Shown here: positions 1 to 6,855 of the stretch, piece after piece
Layout of the letters: each line of letters opens with the position of its first letter
Position numbering within the stretch: position 1 is the stretch's first letter
Origin: Oscillospiraceae bacterium
GTDB taxonomy: Bacteria > Bacillota_A > Clostridia > Oscillospirales > Oscillospiraceae
Length of the DNA stretch: 9,153 bases
Direction: 5' to 3'
Assembly (NCBI GenBank): GCA_902789835.1
Contig: CADAPN010000100.1
Coordinates: 1 to 9,153 of the forward strand
The notes under the pieces: generated by a model
Databases searched by the model: none
Told to the model about the DNA's origin: nothing
What the model saw: only the letters and a program-made list of their open reading frames with translations
Program-made: the position numbers and the translations under genes

Positions 1-2087
1 AACAGTCCCGCCGCCAGCGGGATGCAGATCGCATTATAAAAGAATGCCCAGAAAAGGTTTTCATGAATGTTGCGCAGGGTCGCTCTGCTGAGGCGGATCG
101 CGGCCGACACGTCTGTCAGTCTGCTGTTCATCAGGACCACATCCGCGCTGTCGATGGCAACATCCGTTCCGGCGCCGATCGCGATGCCGATATCCGCTCT
201 GGTCAGCGCCGGAGCATCATTGATGCCGTCACCCACCATGGCGACCTTTCCTCTCTGCTGCAGTCTGCGAATGACGCTCTCCTTCCCATCTGGGAGAACC
301 CCTGCAATCACCCTGTCAACTCCGGCTTCGTCGCCGATGGCTCTCGCGGTACGTTCGTTGTCACCGGTCAGCATGACAACCTCGATCCCCATGTTCTGCA
401 GCTGACGCACCGCTTCGGCAGAGTCATCCTTGATAACATCCGCAACCGCGATAATGCCCGCCAGTTTTCCGTCTTCGGCGAAGAACAGCGGCGTTTTCCC
501 CTGGGCGGCGAGCCGCTCGCTCTGCACTCGCGTCTCCCCGGTGACAGCCTTCGGATTCAGGATCCCAAAGATGTACGTCTCACTTCCGCCCTGAAGGCGC
601 TTTCCGTCCAGCATTGCCGTAAGGCCGTTTCCCGGCAGCGTCTGGAAATCAGACACCTCCTGTACCTGCAGCCCGCGTTCCTTTGCCGTCTCTACCACCG
701 CACGGGCAAGCGGATGCTCACTCCTGTTCTCCAGTGCAAAGGCCAGCTCCAGCAGCTTCTCCTCCGTATATCCGGCTCCGGGGAGGACATCCGTTACCTT
801 CGGTTTTCCCGCCGTGATGGTGCCGGTTTTGTCCAGGGCAATGATCTGGACCTTTCCCGCCCGCTCCAGCGCCTCGCTTGTTTTAAAGAGGATCCCGTTT
901 TTGGCGCCCAGGCCGTTGCCCACCATGATGGCCACCGGTGCAATCAGCCAGCCAATCAGGACCACAACGGAGATTCCGATCACCGCGGGAACAAATACGC
1001 CGGAAACTTTGTCCGCGATGCGGGCAATGGGCGCCTTGGTCGCCGCAGCGTCCGAGACCATGCGGACAACCTGGCTGAGAGTGGTGTCTTCCCCGACCCG
1101 TGTCGCCCGGCAGCGGAGGAAGCCCGACTGGTTGATCGTGGCGGCACTGACCGGATCTCCGGCTTGCTTATCCACCGGGATGCTCTCGCCGGTGAGGGCG
1201 GATTCATTTACGGCGCTGCTGCCCTCAAGGACGACACCGTCCACCGGAATGCTCTCTCCCGGCCGGACGACAAAAACATCCCCCTGGTGAACCTGTTCGA
1301 TGCCGACTTCGATCTCTTCGCCGTCGCGGATCAGCACCGCCGTCTTCGGGGCCAGCTTCATGAGGCTTTTCAGGGCATCTGTCGTGCGGCCCTTGGACAT
1401 GGCCTCCAGCATCTTACCCACGGTGATCAGGGCCGGGATCATGGCTGCGGATTCAAAATACAGCTGCCCGTGATAGAGCTCCATAAGCTCCATGTTCGCC
1501 GAGCCGCGGGTAATCATCCCGCACATCTCATAGAACACAAAGAGGCTCCAGCCGAAGCTGACCGAAGACCCCAGCGCAACCAGCGTATCCATGTTCGGTG
1601 CGCCGTGCATCAGCGAGCCGATGCCGCTGGTGAAGAACTTGCCGTTGATGATCATGACAATCAGGGCGATCAGCATCTGGGTCAGTGTCAGCGCCAGGTG
1701 ATTGTGCTCAAAGTAAGCCGGCAGCGGCCAGCCCCACATATTGTGCCCCATGGTGAGGTACATCAGCACAATGAGGAAGCCCACCGACAGAATCAGCCTG
1801 CGCTTCAGCTTCGGCGTTTCCCGGTCCTTCAGCGCCTCTTCCTCGGCGGCGAAACCTCTCCCGGTGCGATGTTCACTCTCCTGTGCCGTTTCCTTCGGCG
1901 CCGCGCCGTAGCCCGCCTTCTCCACGGCACGGATGATTTCATCCCTGCCGGCTGTTCCCTCCACTCCCATGGAGTTGGTAAGCAAGCTCACGCTGCAGGC
2001 CGTTACGCCGGGCACTTTGGAGACCGCTTTCTCCACTCTGGCCTGACAGGCCGCACAGCTCATTCCCGTGACGATATACTGTTCCAA
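1..2087 (-). CDS. copA: Copper-type P1B ATPase CopA, 3' end outside window, CPC motif deleted
   Basis: Membrane pump that would export Cu(I) using ATP. From a TTG start, 695 codons are visible in one frame. In order: N-terminal HMA domain with GMSCAAC (residues 8-14), four hydrophobic segments (about 97-113, 129-149, 167-189, 210-228), actuator TGES (299-302), a fifth helix (363-383), phosphorylation site DKTGT (419-423), SEHP (456-459), TGDN (574-577), GDGIND (619-624), then helix 7 with the YN pair (684-685). The CPC motif expected between helix 5 and DKTGT is absent: residue 383 runs directly into the PVAIMVG block that normally follows CPCALGLAT (junction 938/939). About 30 residues are lost in frame, so transport is probably abolished and topology disturbed. 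The TTG start is preferred because GAGGA lies 6 nt upstream and the product then begins MEQYIVTGM, as usual in the family. An in-frame ATG at 2141 would add 18 residues but lacks a usable ribosome binding site. Helix 8 and the C-terminus lie outside the window. Confidence 0.93.
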   Translation of the reverse strand, partial: MEQYIVTGMSCAACQARVEKAVSKVPGVTACSVSLLTNSMGVEGTAGRDEIIRAVEKAGYGAAPKETAQESEHRTGRGFAAEEEALKDRETPKLKRRLILSVGFLIVLMYLTMGHNMWGWPLPAYFEHNHLALTLTQMLIALIVMIINGKFFTSGIGSLMHGAPNMDTLVALGSSVSFGWSLFVFYEMCGMITRGSANMELMELYHGQLYFESAAMIPALITVGKMLEAMSKGRTTDALKSLMKLAPKTAVLIRDGEEIEVGIEQVHQGDVFVVRPGESIPVDGVVLEGSSAVNESALTGESIPVDKQAGDPVSAATINQSGFLRCRATRVGEDTTLSQVVRMVSDAAATKAPIARIADKVSGVFVPAVIGISVVVLIGWLIAPVAIMVGNGLGAKNGILFKTSEALERAGKVQIIALDKTGTITAGKPKVTDVLPGAGYTEEKLLELAFALENRSEHPLARAVVETAKERGLQVQEVSDFQTLPGNGLTAMLDGKRLQGGSETYIFGILNPKAVTGETRVQSERLAAQGKTPLFFAEDGKLAGIIAVADVIKDDSAEAVRQLQNMGIEVVMLTGDNERTARAIGDEAGVDRVIAGVLPDGKESVIRRLQQRGKVAMVGDGINDAPALTRADIGIAIGAGTDVAIDSADVVLMNSRLTDVSAAIRLSRATLRNIHENLFWAFFYNAICIPLAAGL

Positions 2088-2192
2088 TTCTCTTCCTCGA
2101 TTCCGTGGATCATGAAGCTGCCGTTTTGCGGATGATGACATCTTTCCCGGCAGCGCCGATAGTGTTTTACTTCGCTAACCTTCCTTGATTCA

Positions 2193-2218
2193 GCAGGGGA
2201 CGCAAATGCGCCCCCTGC
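2193..2218 (-). terminator. Hairpin after the pseudokinase-lectin gene, probable weak terminator
   Basis: An 11-bp inverted repeat with a 4-nt loop (2204-2207) sits about 25 bp beyond the stop of the lectin gene. Its one mismatch (2200/2211) becomes a G-U pair only in minus-strand RNA, so the hairpin fits minus-strand transcription. No clean U-tract follows, so termination may be partial. It lies between the lectin gene and copA and could instead be an operator-like inverted repeat. No clear promoter for copA was found in 2088-2241. Confidence 0.5.
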
Positions 2219-2241
2219 AATCGGTTCTGTATGATTCTGCT

Positions 2242-3987
2242 TCAGCCGACGTACTCGACCACATAGCCGGTCCGGCCGCCGTACATGCCATAGAAATTCG
2301 TCAGCGGGTTTTCACGGCTGTCGTTATAGACCCACTTGCCGTTCAGATTCCAGAGCATCACATAGTCTTCCACCGCGCCGTCGCCGGAGTCGGTATAGGA
2401 CGGTTCACCCGCATCCCACTGGTAGAAGTCGACGCTCTCGCCGCTCTCCCAGACAATGTCCCCGTTTACGCGATGCGCGCCGATCCATACCCGGTCAAAG
2501 CCCGCCTGTGTTGCCAGGTCAATCACCTGCTGCAGTTCCTCGGCGCTGTTGATGGTCACCAGCTGGCCGCCGCGTTCGATGGCTGCCTGCTGTGCTTCCA
2601 GCCAGCCTACGTCTGCGCGAATCGCCTCATAGGTATGCGGCAGCGTCGCGGGATCCACCTGCTGCGCCTGGGCTTCGATTTCGGCCTGCTGCTGTTCCGC
2701 CAGCGCCTGGGCCTGCTGCTCGGCCAGTTCCTGCTCCCGTGCCTGCTGTTCGGCCAGCTCCTGCTGGCGCTGAATCTGCTCCTCTGAGAGGATCGCAGAG
2801 ACCGTCGGATCCTGCGTCGGCTCCGAAGACGGCGTCACAACAGATACATTGGTGGGAACCCTCCCGCCGTTTCGGTCGGAGAAGGCATTGATCAGGATAT
2901 TGGCGACGACCGCGGCAATCACCAGCACCGCCAGCAGCATTACCACCACCAGCAGCGGACGGCGCTTCTGTTCGGTCTCTTCGGCTTTCTCTTTGCCGCT
3001 TCCTGCCTTTTTCTTTTTTACTGTGATCGGAGCGAGTTCCGGTTCTTTTTCCTCGGTCAGAATCGGGATTCCCTGTTTTCCCTTCGGTTCATACACACGA
3101 ATCTCCTCCTCTTCATCCAGTTCCGTCGGATCGCGCGGATCCGGCTCATCCAATCCGAAAATATCCGCCAAGCTGACTTTATCCTCCTCGTTGTGTTTTT
3201 TCTTCTCGGGCCTGGTCAGCCCGGCTTCCGCGAACATCTCGTCCTCTGTCTGTTCAACTTCCGTCGTATCGTTCCGGACCGATTCCACGATCGAATCCAA
3301 AACCCGATCCTGATTCTCTTCTTCCGTCAGGTCCGGTTCCGCGTCTCCTTCGATGATCTGCAGCATCATCTGTTCCAGGTCGCTGAGCTGCTCTTCATCC
3401 TTTTGGAAAATCGCCTCGGCACCGGATTTTTCTTTCAGCAGGCGGTTATCCTCACAGTAGTCCAGCATCACCGCCAGTTCTTCCGGGTTCCGGTAGCGCT
3501 CGTTTTCCTTGAAGCGCAGCGCTTTCTCAATGATGTCTCCGAGATGGGTTCCGGCCGCCGCGGGCGCATACACGGTCTTCCCGCTCATGCGCATCAACTG
3601 CGCATTGTTGCTCTCTCCCTCGAAGGGGAGCTTACCCTCGCTGGCCCCGTAATAGAGCAGCAGGCCGAGGGAATAGACATCCGATTGCGGACAGGGCTTG
3701 TTGTTCCAGTAGATTTCCGGAGCAATATAGGCCAGTTCCTTTTCGCCCCAATCGCTTTTTTTCGCCGGGCCGATTCCGATTGTCCCATCGGGGTTGCAGC
3801 TGATGTTCTCCGGATAGATCCCGCCGTGATAGACCTTGCTGCCCGATTCCGCCTTGATCTGACGGCAGATCTCCGCCACAAGCGCACAGAGGTCTTTTCG
3901 GCTCAGTTCCACCAGATTCTTGCTCAGAGCGTACTCCGGTTCAAAAACTGAATGTTCGATCTCCCGTCCCCCCTTTTTCTGATTCAA
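2242..3987 (-). CDS. Single-pass membrane protein: degenerate kinase C-lobe plus extracellular C-type lectin domain
   Basis: Residues 20-180 resemble the C-lobe of a Ser/Thr protein kinase, with HGGIYPENI (54-62) where HRDxKxxN is expected, an APE motif (89-91) and DVYSLG (103-108). There is no N-lobe, no glycine loop or VAIK lysine, the HRD aspartate is replaced and no DFG is present, so it should be catalytically dead. An acidic, low-complexity cytoplasmic linker follows (about 195-340). Then come a basic stop-transfer KRR and one membrane helix (344-368), a Gln/Glu/Ala-rich coiled coil (402-443), and a C-type-lectin-like domain (449-581) with WIGAHR, GEPS (527-530) near the usual EPN position and WVYNDS (552-557). 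It lacks the canonical lectin cysteines. N-in topology is inferred. The ligand is unknown. The start is uncertain: the TTG at 3987 coincides with the predicted transcription start, and a G-rich ribosome-binding-like stretch (3961-3973) lies inside the frame, so initiation further down (for example ATC at 3960) is possible. Confidence 0.85.
   Translation of the reverse strand: MNQKKGGREIEHSVFEPEYALSKNLVELSRKDLCALVAEICRQIKAESGSKVYHGGIYPENISCNPDGTIGIGPAKKSDWGEKELAYIAPEIYWNNKPCPQSDVYSLGLLLYYGASEGKLPFEGESNNAQLMRMSGKTVYAPAAAGTHLGDIIEKALRFKENERYRNPEELAVMLDYCEDNRLLKEKSGAEAIFQKDEEQLSDLEQMMLQIIEGDAEPDLTEEENQDRVLDSIVESVRNDTTEVEQTEDEMFAEAGLTRPEKKKHNEEDKVSLADIFGLDEPDPRDPTELDEEEEIRVYEPKGKQGIPILTEEKEPELAPITVKKKKAGSGKEKAEETEQKRRPLLVVVMLLAVLVIAAVVANILINAFSDRNGGRVPTNVSVVTPSSEPTQDPTVSAILSEEQIQRQQELAEQQAREQELAEQQAQALAEQQQAEIEAQAQQVDPATLPHTYEAIRADVGWLEAQQAAIERGGQLVTINSAEELQQVIDLATQAGFDRVWIGAHRVNGDIVWESGESVDFYQWDAGEPSYTDSGDGAVEDYVMLWNLNGKWVYNDSRENPLTNFYGMYGGRTGYVVEYVG
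2683..2763 (-). repeat. Imperfect ELAEQQ coding repeats (coiled-coil stalk)
   Basis: Three imperfect tandem units of about 9-10 codons encode ELAEQQ, ELAEQQ and ALAEQQ blocks, residues about 409-435 of the lectin protein. They lie between the membrane helix and the lectin domain and should form a helical stalk. Copy number may vary between strains. Confidence 0.6.
3961..3973 (-). promoter_or_regulatory. G-rich ribosome-binding-like stretch inside the annotated 5' end of the pseudokinase gene
   Basis: On the minus strand a GGGGGG run (3973-3968) is followed 7 nt later by an in-frame ATC (3960-3958), and GGGAG directly abuts it. The stretch resembles a Shine-Dalgarno sequence and lies downstream of the TTG at 3987. 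It suggests that the true start is not that TTG. No ATG, GTG or TTG lies at proper spacing, so this remains unresolved. Confidence 0.35.
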
Positions 3988-3990
3988 TGT

Positions 3991-4020
3991 ATCGTATCAC
4001 ACCGCACAATCTCCCGTCAA
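3991..4020 (-). promoter_or_regulatory. Candidate sigma-A promoter for the pseudokinase-lectin gene
   Basis: Minus-strand -35 TTGACG (4020-4015) and -10 TACGAT (3996-3991) are separated by 18 bp, and a TG dinucleotide makes an extended -10. The predicted transcription start is near 3984. The box lies in the 56-bp gap after the nuclease gene, so the lectin gene could be expressed independently of it. Confidence 0.5.
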
Positions 4021-4043
4021 GAGTGCAATCGTGAATTCACAGC

Positions 4044-5654
4044 TTATTTCTCGATTTTTGAAATCAGCTTCCGGATCGTCTCGGTATAGTTTCTCAGGTC
4101 CCGGTTCGCTCTACCGTCCAGTCCGCGGCACACGCTCAGAAGGGCTTCCGCCGCGGCGATCAGCTCGTCCAGTACCGGATTGGCTTTTCGCCTTACTCCG
4201 CCCGGTGTATCCCTCTGGATGGCCACCCCCTCCGGGAAGCTGATCCAGCGCTCCTCCAGCAGATCGAAGGTCGCTCCGCTGAACGGGGCGAAGGCCCTGT
4301 ATCCCAACTCGCGGTTCAGACAGTTTGTAAAGGCCTCCATCGCATCCGGATCACCGTGATTGACAAAGACGATTTTCGGTTTTTCCCGGAAGCCCTGCAG
4401 CCAGGAGATCAGTCCGTTCTTGTCCGCGTGACCGCTGACACCGGGGAGGGTGTCAATCTCCGCCTCGACCTGGACGGTCTCATTGAAGAGTTTGACGCTC
4501 TTTGCACCGTCCACCAGAATTCTGCCCAGGGTTCCCACCGCCTGGTATCCGACAAACAGCACCGTGCATTCCGGTCTCCAGAGGTTGTGCTTCAAGTGGT
4601 GGCGCACACGCCCTGCGTCGCACATGCCGCTGGCAGAGATGATTACCTTCGGCGTCTGATTCTCATTGATGGCGACGGAGTCCTCCTGCGTGACCGCCAG
4701 TTCCAGGCCGGGGAAAACCAGCGGATTGATTCCCGCCCGGATCGTTTGACGCATGTCCTCATCCAGATAGTCCGTATCGCACTGCAGGAATATTCCCGTA
4801 GCCTCAATGGCGAGGGGGCTGTCCATATACACCGGGAAATTGCCGTGTCCCCGGACCAGCTGACGCTCCTTGATCTGGCGGATAAAATACAGAACCTCCT
4901 GCGTTCTGCCCACGGCGAAGGACGGGATGATGACATTTCCGCCGCGATCCAGGGTTTTCTGAATCCGGGCAGCCAGTTCCGCCACATAGTCTACCCGCTC
5001 GGTACTGTGCAGCCGATCACCGTAGGTGGATTCGATCACCAGATAATCCGCTTCTTCCACGTGCTGCGGGTCCTTCAGGATCGGCTGGTCGGAATTGCCC
5101 ACATCTCCGCTGAAGCAGATTTTCCGGGTTACCCCTTCTTCCTGCAGCCAGACCTCAATCGCAGCCGAGCCCAGCAGATGACCCACATCCGTCATGCGGA
5201 TGCTGACCGCTTCGTTGACCTGGATCTTTTCGCCATAGGCGCAGGGGCGAAACTGCTTCAGGATTCCCTCGGCATCTTCCATGGTATAGACCGGCTCGGA
5301 AGTCGAGGCGCCGCTGCGCTTGGCCTTTCGGTTTTTCCATTCCGCTTCCGTCTCCTGGATGTTTGCGCAGTCACGCAGCATGATCTCACACAGGGAGCAG
5401 GTGGCTGTGCTGGCATAGACCGGTCCGCGGTATCCTTCTTTATACAGCAGCGGGAGCATTCCGGAATGGTCGATATGTGCATGGGTAAGCAGCACGAAAT
5501 CCAATTCCGCATACGCAATCGGCAGAGGCTCGTTCTCAAACAGATCCTTCCCCTGCTCCATGCCGAAATCTACGATTCCTTTCCTTCCCGCCACCGTGAT
5601 CAGCGTGCAGGAACCCGTAACCTCATGCGCCGCCCCGTAAAATCCTATCTTCAT
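4044..5654 (-). CDS. Metallo-beta-lactamase / beta-CASP RNA-processing exonuclease family protein (YSH1/CPSF-like)
   Basis: Predicted cytoplasmic zinc-dependent nuclease acting on RNA, 536 residues. All family motifs are present: D29 (motif 1), HAHIDH (58-63, motif 2), H159 in GHLLGS (motif 3), D184 in SGDVG (motif 4), E208 in ESTYG (motif A), the SGMCDAGRVRHH stretch (342-353, motif B) and H409 in SGHAD (motif C). The active site therefore looks complete. The last 50 residues or so are helical and extend past the catalytic fold. The ATG at 5654 is chosen because AAGGAG (5670-5665) lies 10 nt upstream. An in-frame ATG at 5678 adds 8 residues but has no good ribosome binding site. The gene is transcribed from its own promoter (5711-5739) and is followed after 56 bp by the pseudokinase-lectin gene. 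Its sequence is closer to the CPSF-like COG1236 group than to RNase J. The specific substrate is unknown. Confidence 0.92.
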   Translation of the reverse strand: MKIGFYGAAHEVTGSCTLITVAGRKGIVDFGMEQGKDLFENEPLPIAYAELDFVLLTHAHIDHSGMLPLLYKEGYRGPVYASTATCSLCEIMLRDCANIQETEAEWKNRKAKRSGASTSEPVYTMEDAEGILKQFRPCAYGEKIQVNEAVSIRMTDVGHLLGSAAIEVWLQEEGVTRKICFSGDVGNSDQPILKDPQHVEEADYLVIESTYGDRLHSTERVDYVAELAARIQKTLDRGGNVIIPSFAVGRTQEVLYFIRQIKERQLVRGHGNFPVYMDSPLAIEATGIFLQCDTDYLDEDMRQTIRAGINPLVFPGLELAVTQEDSVAINENQTPKVIISASGMCDAGRVRHHLKHNLWRPECTVLFVGYQAVGTLGRILVDGAKSVKLFNETVQVEAEIDTLPGVSGHADKNGLISWLQGFREKPKIVFVNHGDPDAMEAFTNCLNRELGYRAFAPFSGATFDLLEERWISFPEGVAIQRDTPGGVRRKANPVLDELIAAAEALLSVCRGLDGRANRDLRNYTETIRKLISKIEK

Positions 5655-5664
5655 CGGCTCTGGT

Positions 5665-5670
5665 CTCCTT
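5665..5670 (-). promoter_or_regulatory. Ribosome binding site deciding the nuclease start
   Basis: AAGGAG on the minus strand lies 10 nt before the ATG at 5654 and downstream of the alternative ATG at 5678, so it supports the shorter protein beginning MKIGFYGA. Confidence 0.65.
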
Positions 5671-5710
5671 CCGTTCATGGTTTATGATCCGGATCTTTTT
5701 TCCAAAGGAT

Positions 5711-5739
5711 ATTTTACACGTTTTTTCCCTGTTTGGCAA
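5711..5739 (-). promoter_or_regulatory. Sigma-A promoter for the beta-CASP nuclease gene
   Basis: Minus-strand -35 TTGCCA (5739-5734) and -10 TAAAAT (5716-5711) have exactly 17 bp between them. Each hexamer matches consensus at five of six positions. The predicted start of transcription is near 5704, giving a leader of about 50 nt before the ATG at 5654. Confidence 0.7.
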
Positions 5740-5829
5740 CTGATCTTCATTTTTTCAATCTTCATTCAGAAAGCGCCCGATTCCGGGGCAAACCACCTCT
5801 GTGTCCGCTCCCGGAGGGGCAGTTTTTGA

Positions 5830-5858
5830 TTGACAAGGCTCCTTCTCTTGATTATAAT
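5830..5858 (+). promoter_or_regulatory. Perfect-consensus sigma-A promoter for the DUF1858 gene
   Basis: TTGACA (5830-5835), 17 bp, TATAAT (5853-5858): both hexamers match the vegetative consensus at every position with optimal spacing. Transcription should start near 5865, leaving a leader of about 24 nt with AGGGAG (5874-5879) before the ATG at 5889. Confidence 0.88.
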
Positions 5859-5888
5859 AAGACGAAATATTTCAGGGAGATGATTCGA

Positions 5889-6098
5889 ATGGAAATCACC
5901 GTCAACACCACCATGGGTGAGATGCTCGAGTATGACATGGGGATTGCCTATGTTCTCATGCAGTGCGGGATGCACTGTGTCGGCTGCCCCTCCTCCATCG
6001 GCGAGAGCCTGGAAGAGGCCTGTGCCGTTCACGGACTGAATCCGGATGACGTGCTTGCCGCAATCAACGAGTATCTTGACAGCCGCGAGACTGTCTGA
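5889..6098 (+). CDS. DUF1858 small redox-disulfide protein
   Basis: A 69-residue cytoplasmic protein of the DUF1858 family, also described as the redox-disulfide domain associated with hybrid-cluster proteins. It begins MEITVNTTMGEMLE and contains the hallmark cysteine cluster C26-GMH-C30-VG-C33, plus C45. These fit a thiol/disulfide or metal-binding role, but the biochemical function is not established. The ATG at 5889 is chosen because AGGGAG lies 9 nt upstream and the predicted transcription start lies just before it. The open frame extends further upstream, but that part lies in the promoter and leader. An ATG at 5880 would add three residues and overlaps the ribosome binding site. The gene is monocistronic: it has its own consensus promoter and a strong terminator immediately after. 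No hybrid-cluster protein gene is in the window. Confidence 0.88.
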   Translation: MEITVNTTMGEMLEYDMGIAYVLMQCGMHCVGCPSSIGESLEEACAVHGLNPDDVLAAINEYLDSRETV

Positions 6099-6110
6099 GC
6101 GTTGACATTG

Positions 6111-6137
6111 AAAGACGCGCTGAGGCGCGTCTTTTTT
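6111..6137 (+). terminator. Strong intrinsic terminator after the DUF1858 gene
   Basis: A perfect 10-bp stem (6111-6120 with 6125-6134) closes a 4-nt loop and runs into a T-tract (6132-6137), 12 bp after the stop codon. The stem is GC-rich except for its A/T base, the classical Rho-independent form. Confidence 0.92.
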
Positions 6138-6180
6138 CTTCTCTGTGATCAGTCGGCACAAAAGCGGAAGGAGGTTTTGT

Positions 6181-6855
6181 ATGAAGCTTCTCTATGCAGA
6201 GGACGAGCCTGCCATGGCGGAGGCCGTAACAGATATTCTGGAGTATCACATTTTTTCCGTGGATACCGTCTACAACGGAGCCGATGCGCTTGCCTATGCC
6301 CGGGAAGAGCACTACGACGGCTTCATTCTCGATGTCATGATGCCGAAGATGGACGGGTTTACGGTATTGCGTACGCTGCGGGAGGGCGGTGACCGGACTC
6401 CGGTGCTTCTCCTTACGGCGAAGTCGGAGGTCGAAGACCGGATTGCCGGGCTTGATTTGGGGGCGGACGACTATCTTCCCAAACCCTTTGCGACCGGCGA
6501 ACTGCTGGCCCGGGTGCGTGCCATGCTCCGCCGGCGGGAGGACTATATCCCCGACATTCTGCACTGCGGAGACCTGTCCCTCAACACATCCAATGCCGAG
6601 CTCTCCTGCGGCGATCAGACCGTCACGCTTCCGAAGCTGGAATTCAAGCTGATGGAGCTGCTGATGAACAACCAGGGGATCTGCCTCTCCACAGAGGATA
6701 TGCTGACCAAAGTATGGGGTTACGAGACGGATTCGGACATCGGCGTGGTATGGGTTTATCTCTCCTATCTGCGCAAACGTCTGGCCGCGCTGGGTTCCGC
6801 CGTTGAGATCAAGGCCCGCCGCGGTGTTGGCTATACGCTGGAGGTTCCGAAGTGA
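6181..6855 (+). CDS. OmpR/PhoB-family response regulator
   Basis: A 224-residue cytoplasmic DNA-binding response regulator. Receiver domain (1-115): acidic pair E7/D8, phospho-acceptor D51 in LDVMMPKMDG, switch T79 and conserved K101 in LPKPF, so all catalytic positions are present. The C-terminal winged helix (about 130-224) has the usual ending RRGVGYTLE. The ATG at 6181 follows AAGGAGG by 6 nt, so the upstream extension of the open frame is rejected. Its stop overlaps the start of the kinase gene by 4 nt (GTGA), indicating a translationally coupled pair. Only 43 bp separate the DUF1858 terminator from the start, and no clear promoter was found there, so its transcription source is unclear. 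The inducing signal is unknown. Confidence 0.95.
   Translation: MKLLYAEDEPAMAEAVTDILEYHIFSVDTVYNGADALAYAREEHYDGFILDVMMPKMDGFTVLRTLREGGDRTPVLLLTAKSEVEDRIAGLDLGADDYLPKPFATGELLARVRAMLRRREDYIPDILHCGDLSLNTSNAELSCGDQTVTLPKLEFKLMELLMNNQGICLSTEDMLTKVWGYETDSDIGVVWVYLSYLRKRLAALGSAVEIKARRGVGYTLEVPK

Noticed and set aside
63..2135. Open frame of 690 codons on the plus strand opposite copA
   Set aside because: It has no domain likeness, and its composition (rich in Arg, His, Gln) is what antisense of GC-biased coding DNA gives. The minus strand encodes an unmistakable P-type ATPase.
2193..2218. CsoR-type copper operator upstream of copA
   Set aside because: Known CsoR sites tend to have C-tracts before G-tracts with TA at the ends. 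Here the order is reversed and the G-U pair fits an RNA hairpin better.
3193..3951. Open frames on the plus strand opposite the pseudokinase-lectin gene (also 2185-2787)
   Set aside because: Antisense shadows with no recognisable protein features.
4031..4040. Perfect 10-bp palindrome GTGAATTCAC upstream of the lectin gene promoter
   Set aside because: A palindrome of this size is expected several times by chance in 9 kb, and it does not extend. No regulator can be tied to it.
4356..5687. Open frame of 443 codons on the plus strand opposite the beta-CASP nuclease
   Set aside because: It is an antisense shadow: the minus strand carries every beta-CASP motif and its own promoter and ribosome binding site.
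6102..6107. TTGACA just after the DUF1858 stop, as a -35 box for the response regulator
   Set aside because: At 16-18 bp downstream lies the terminator stem (GCGCGT), with no -10-like sequence.
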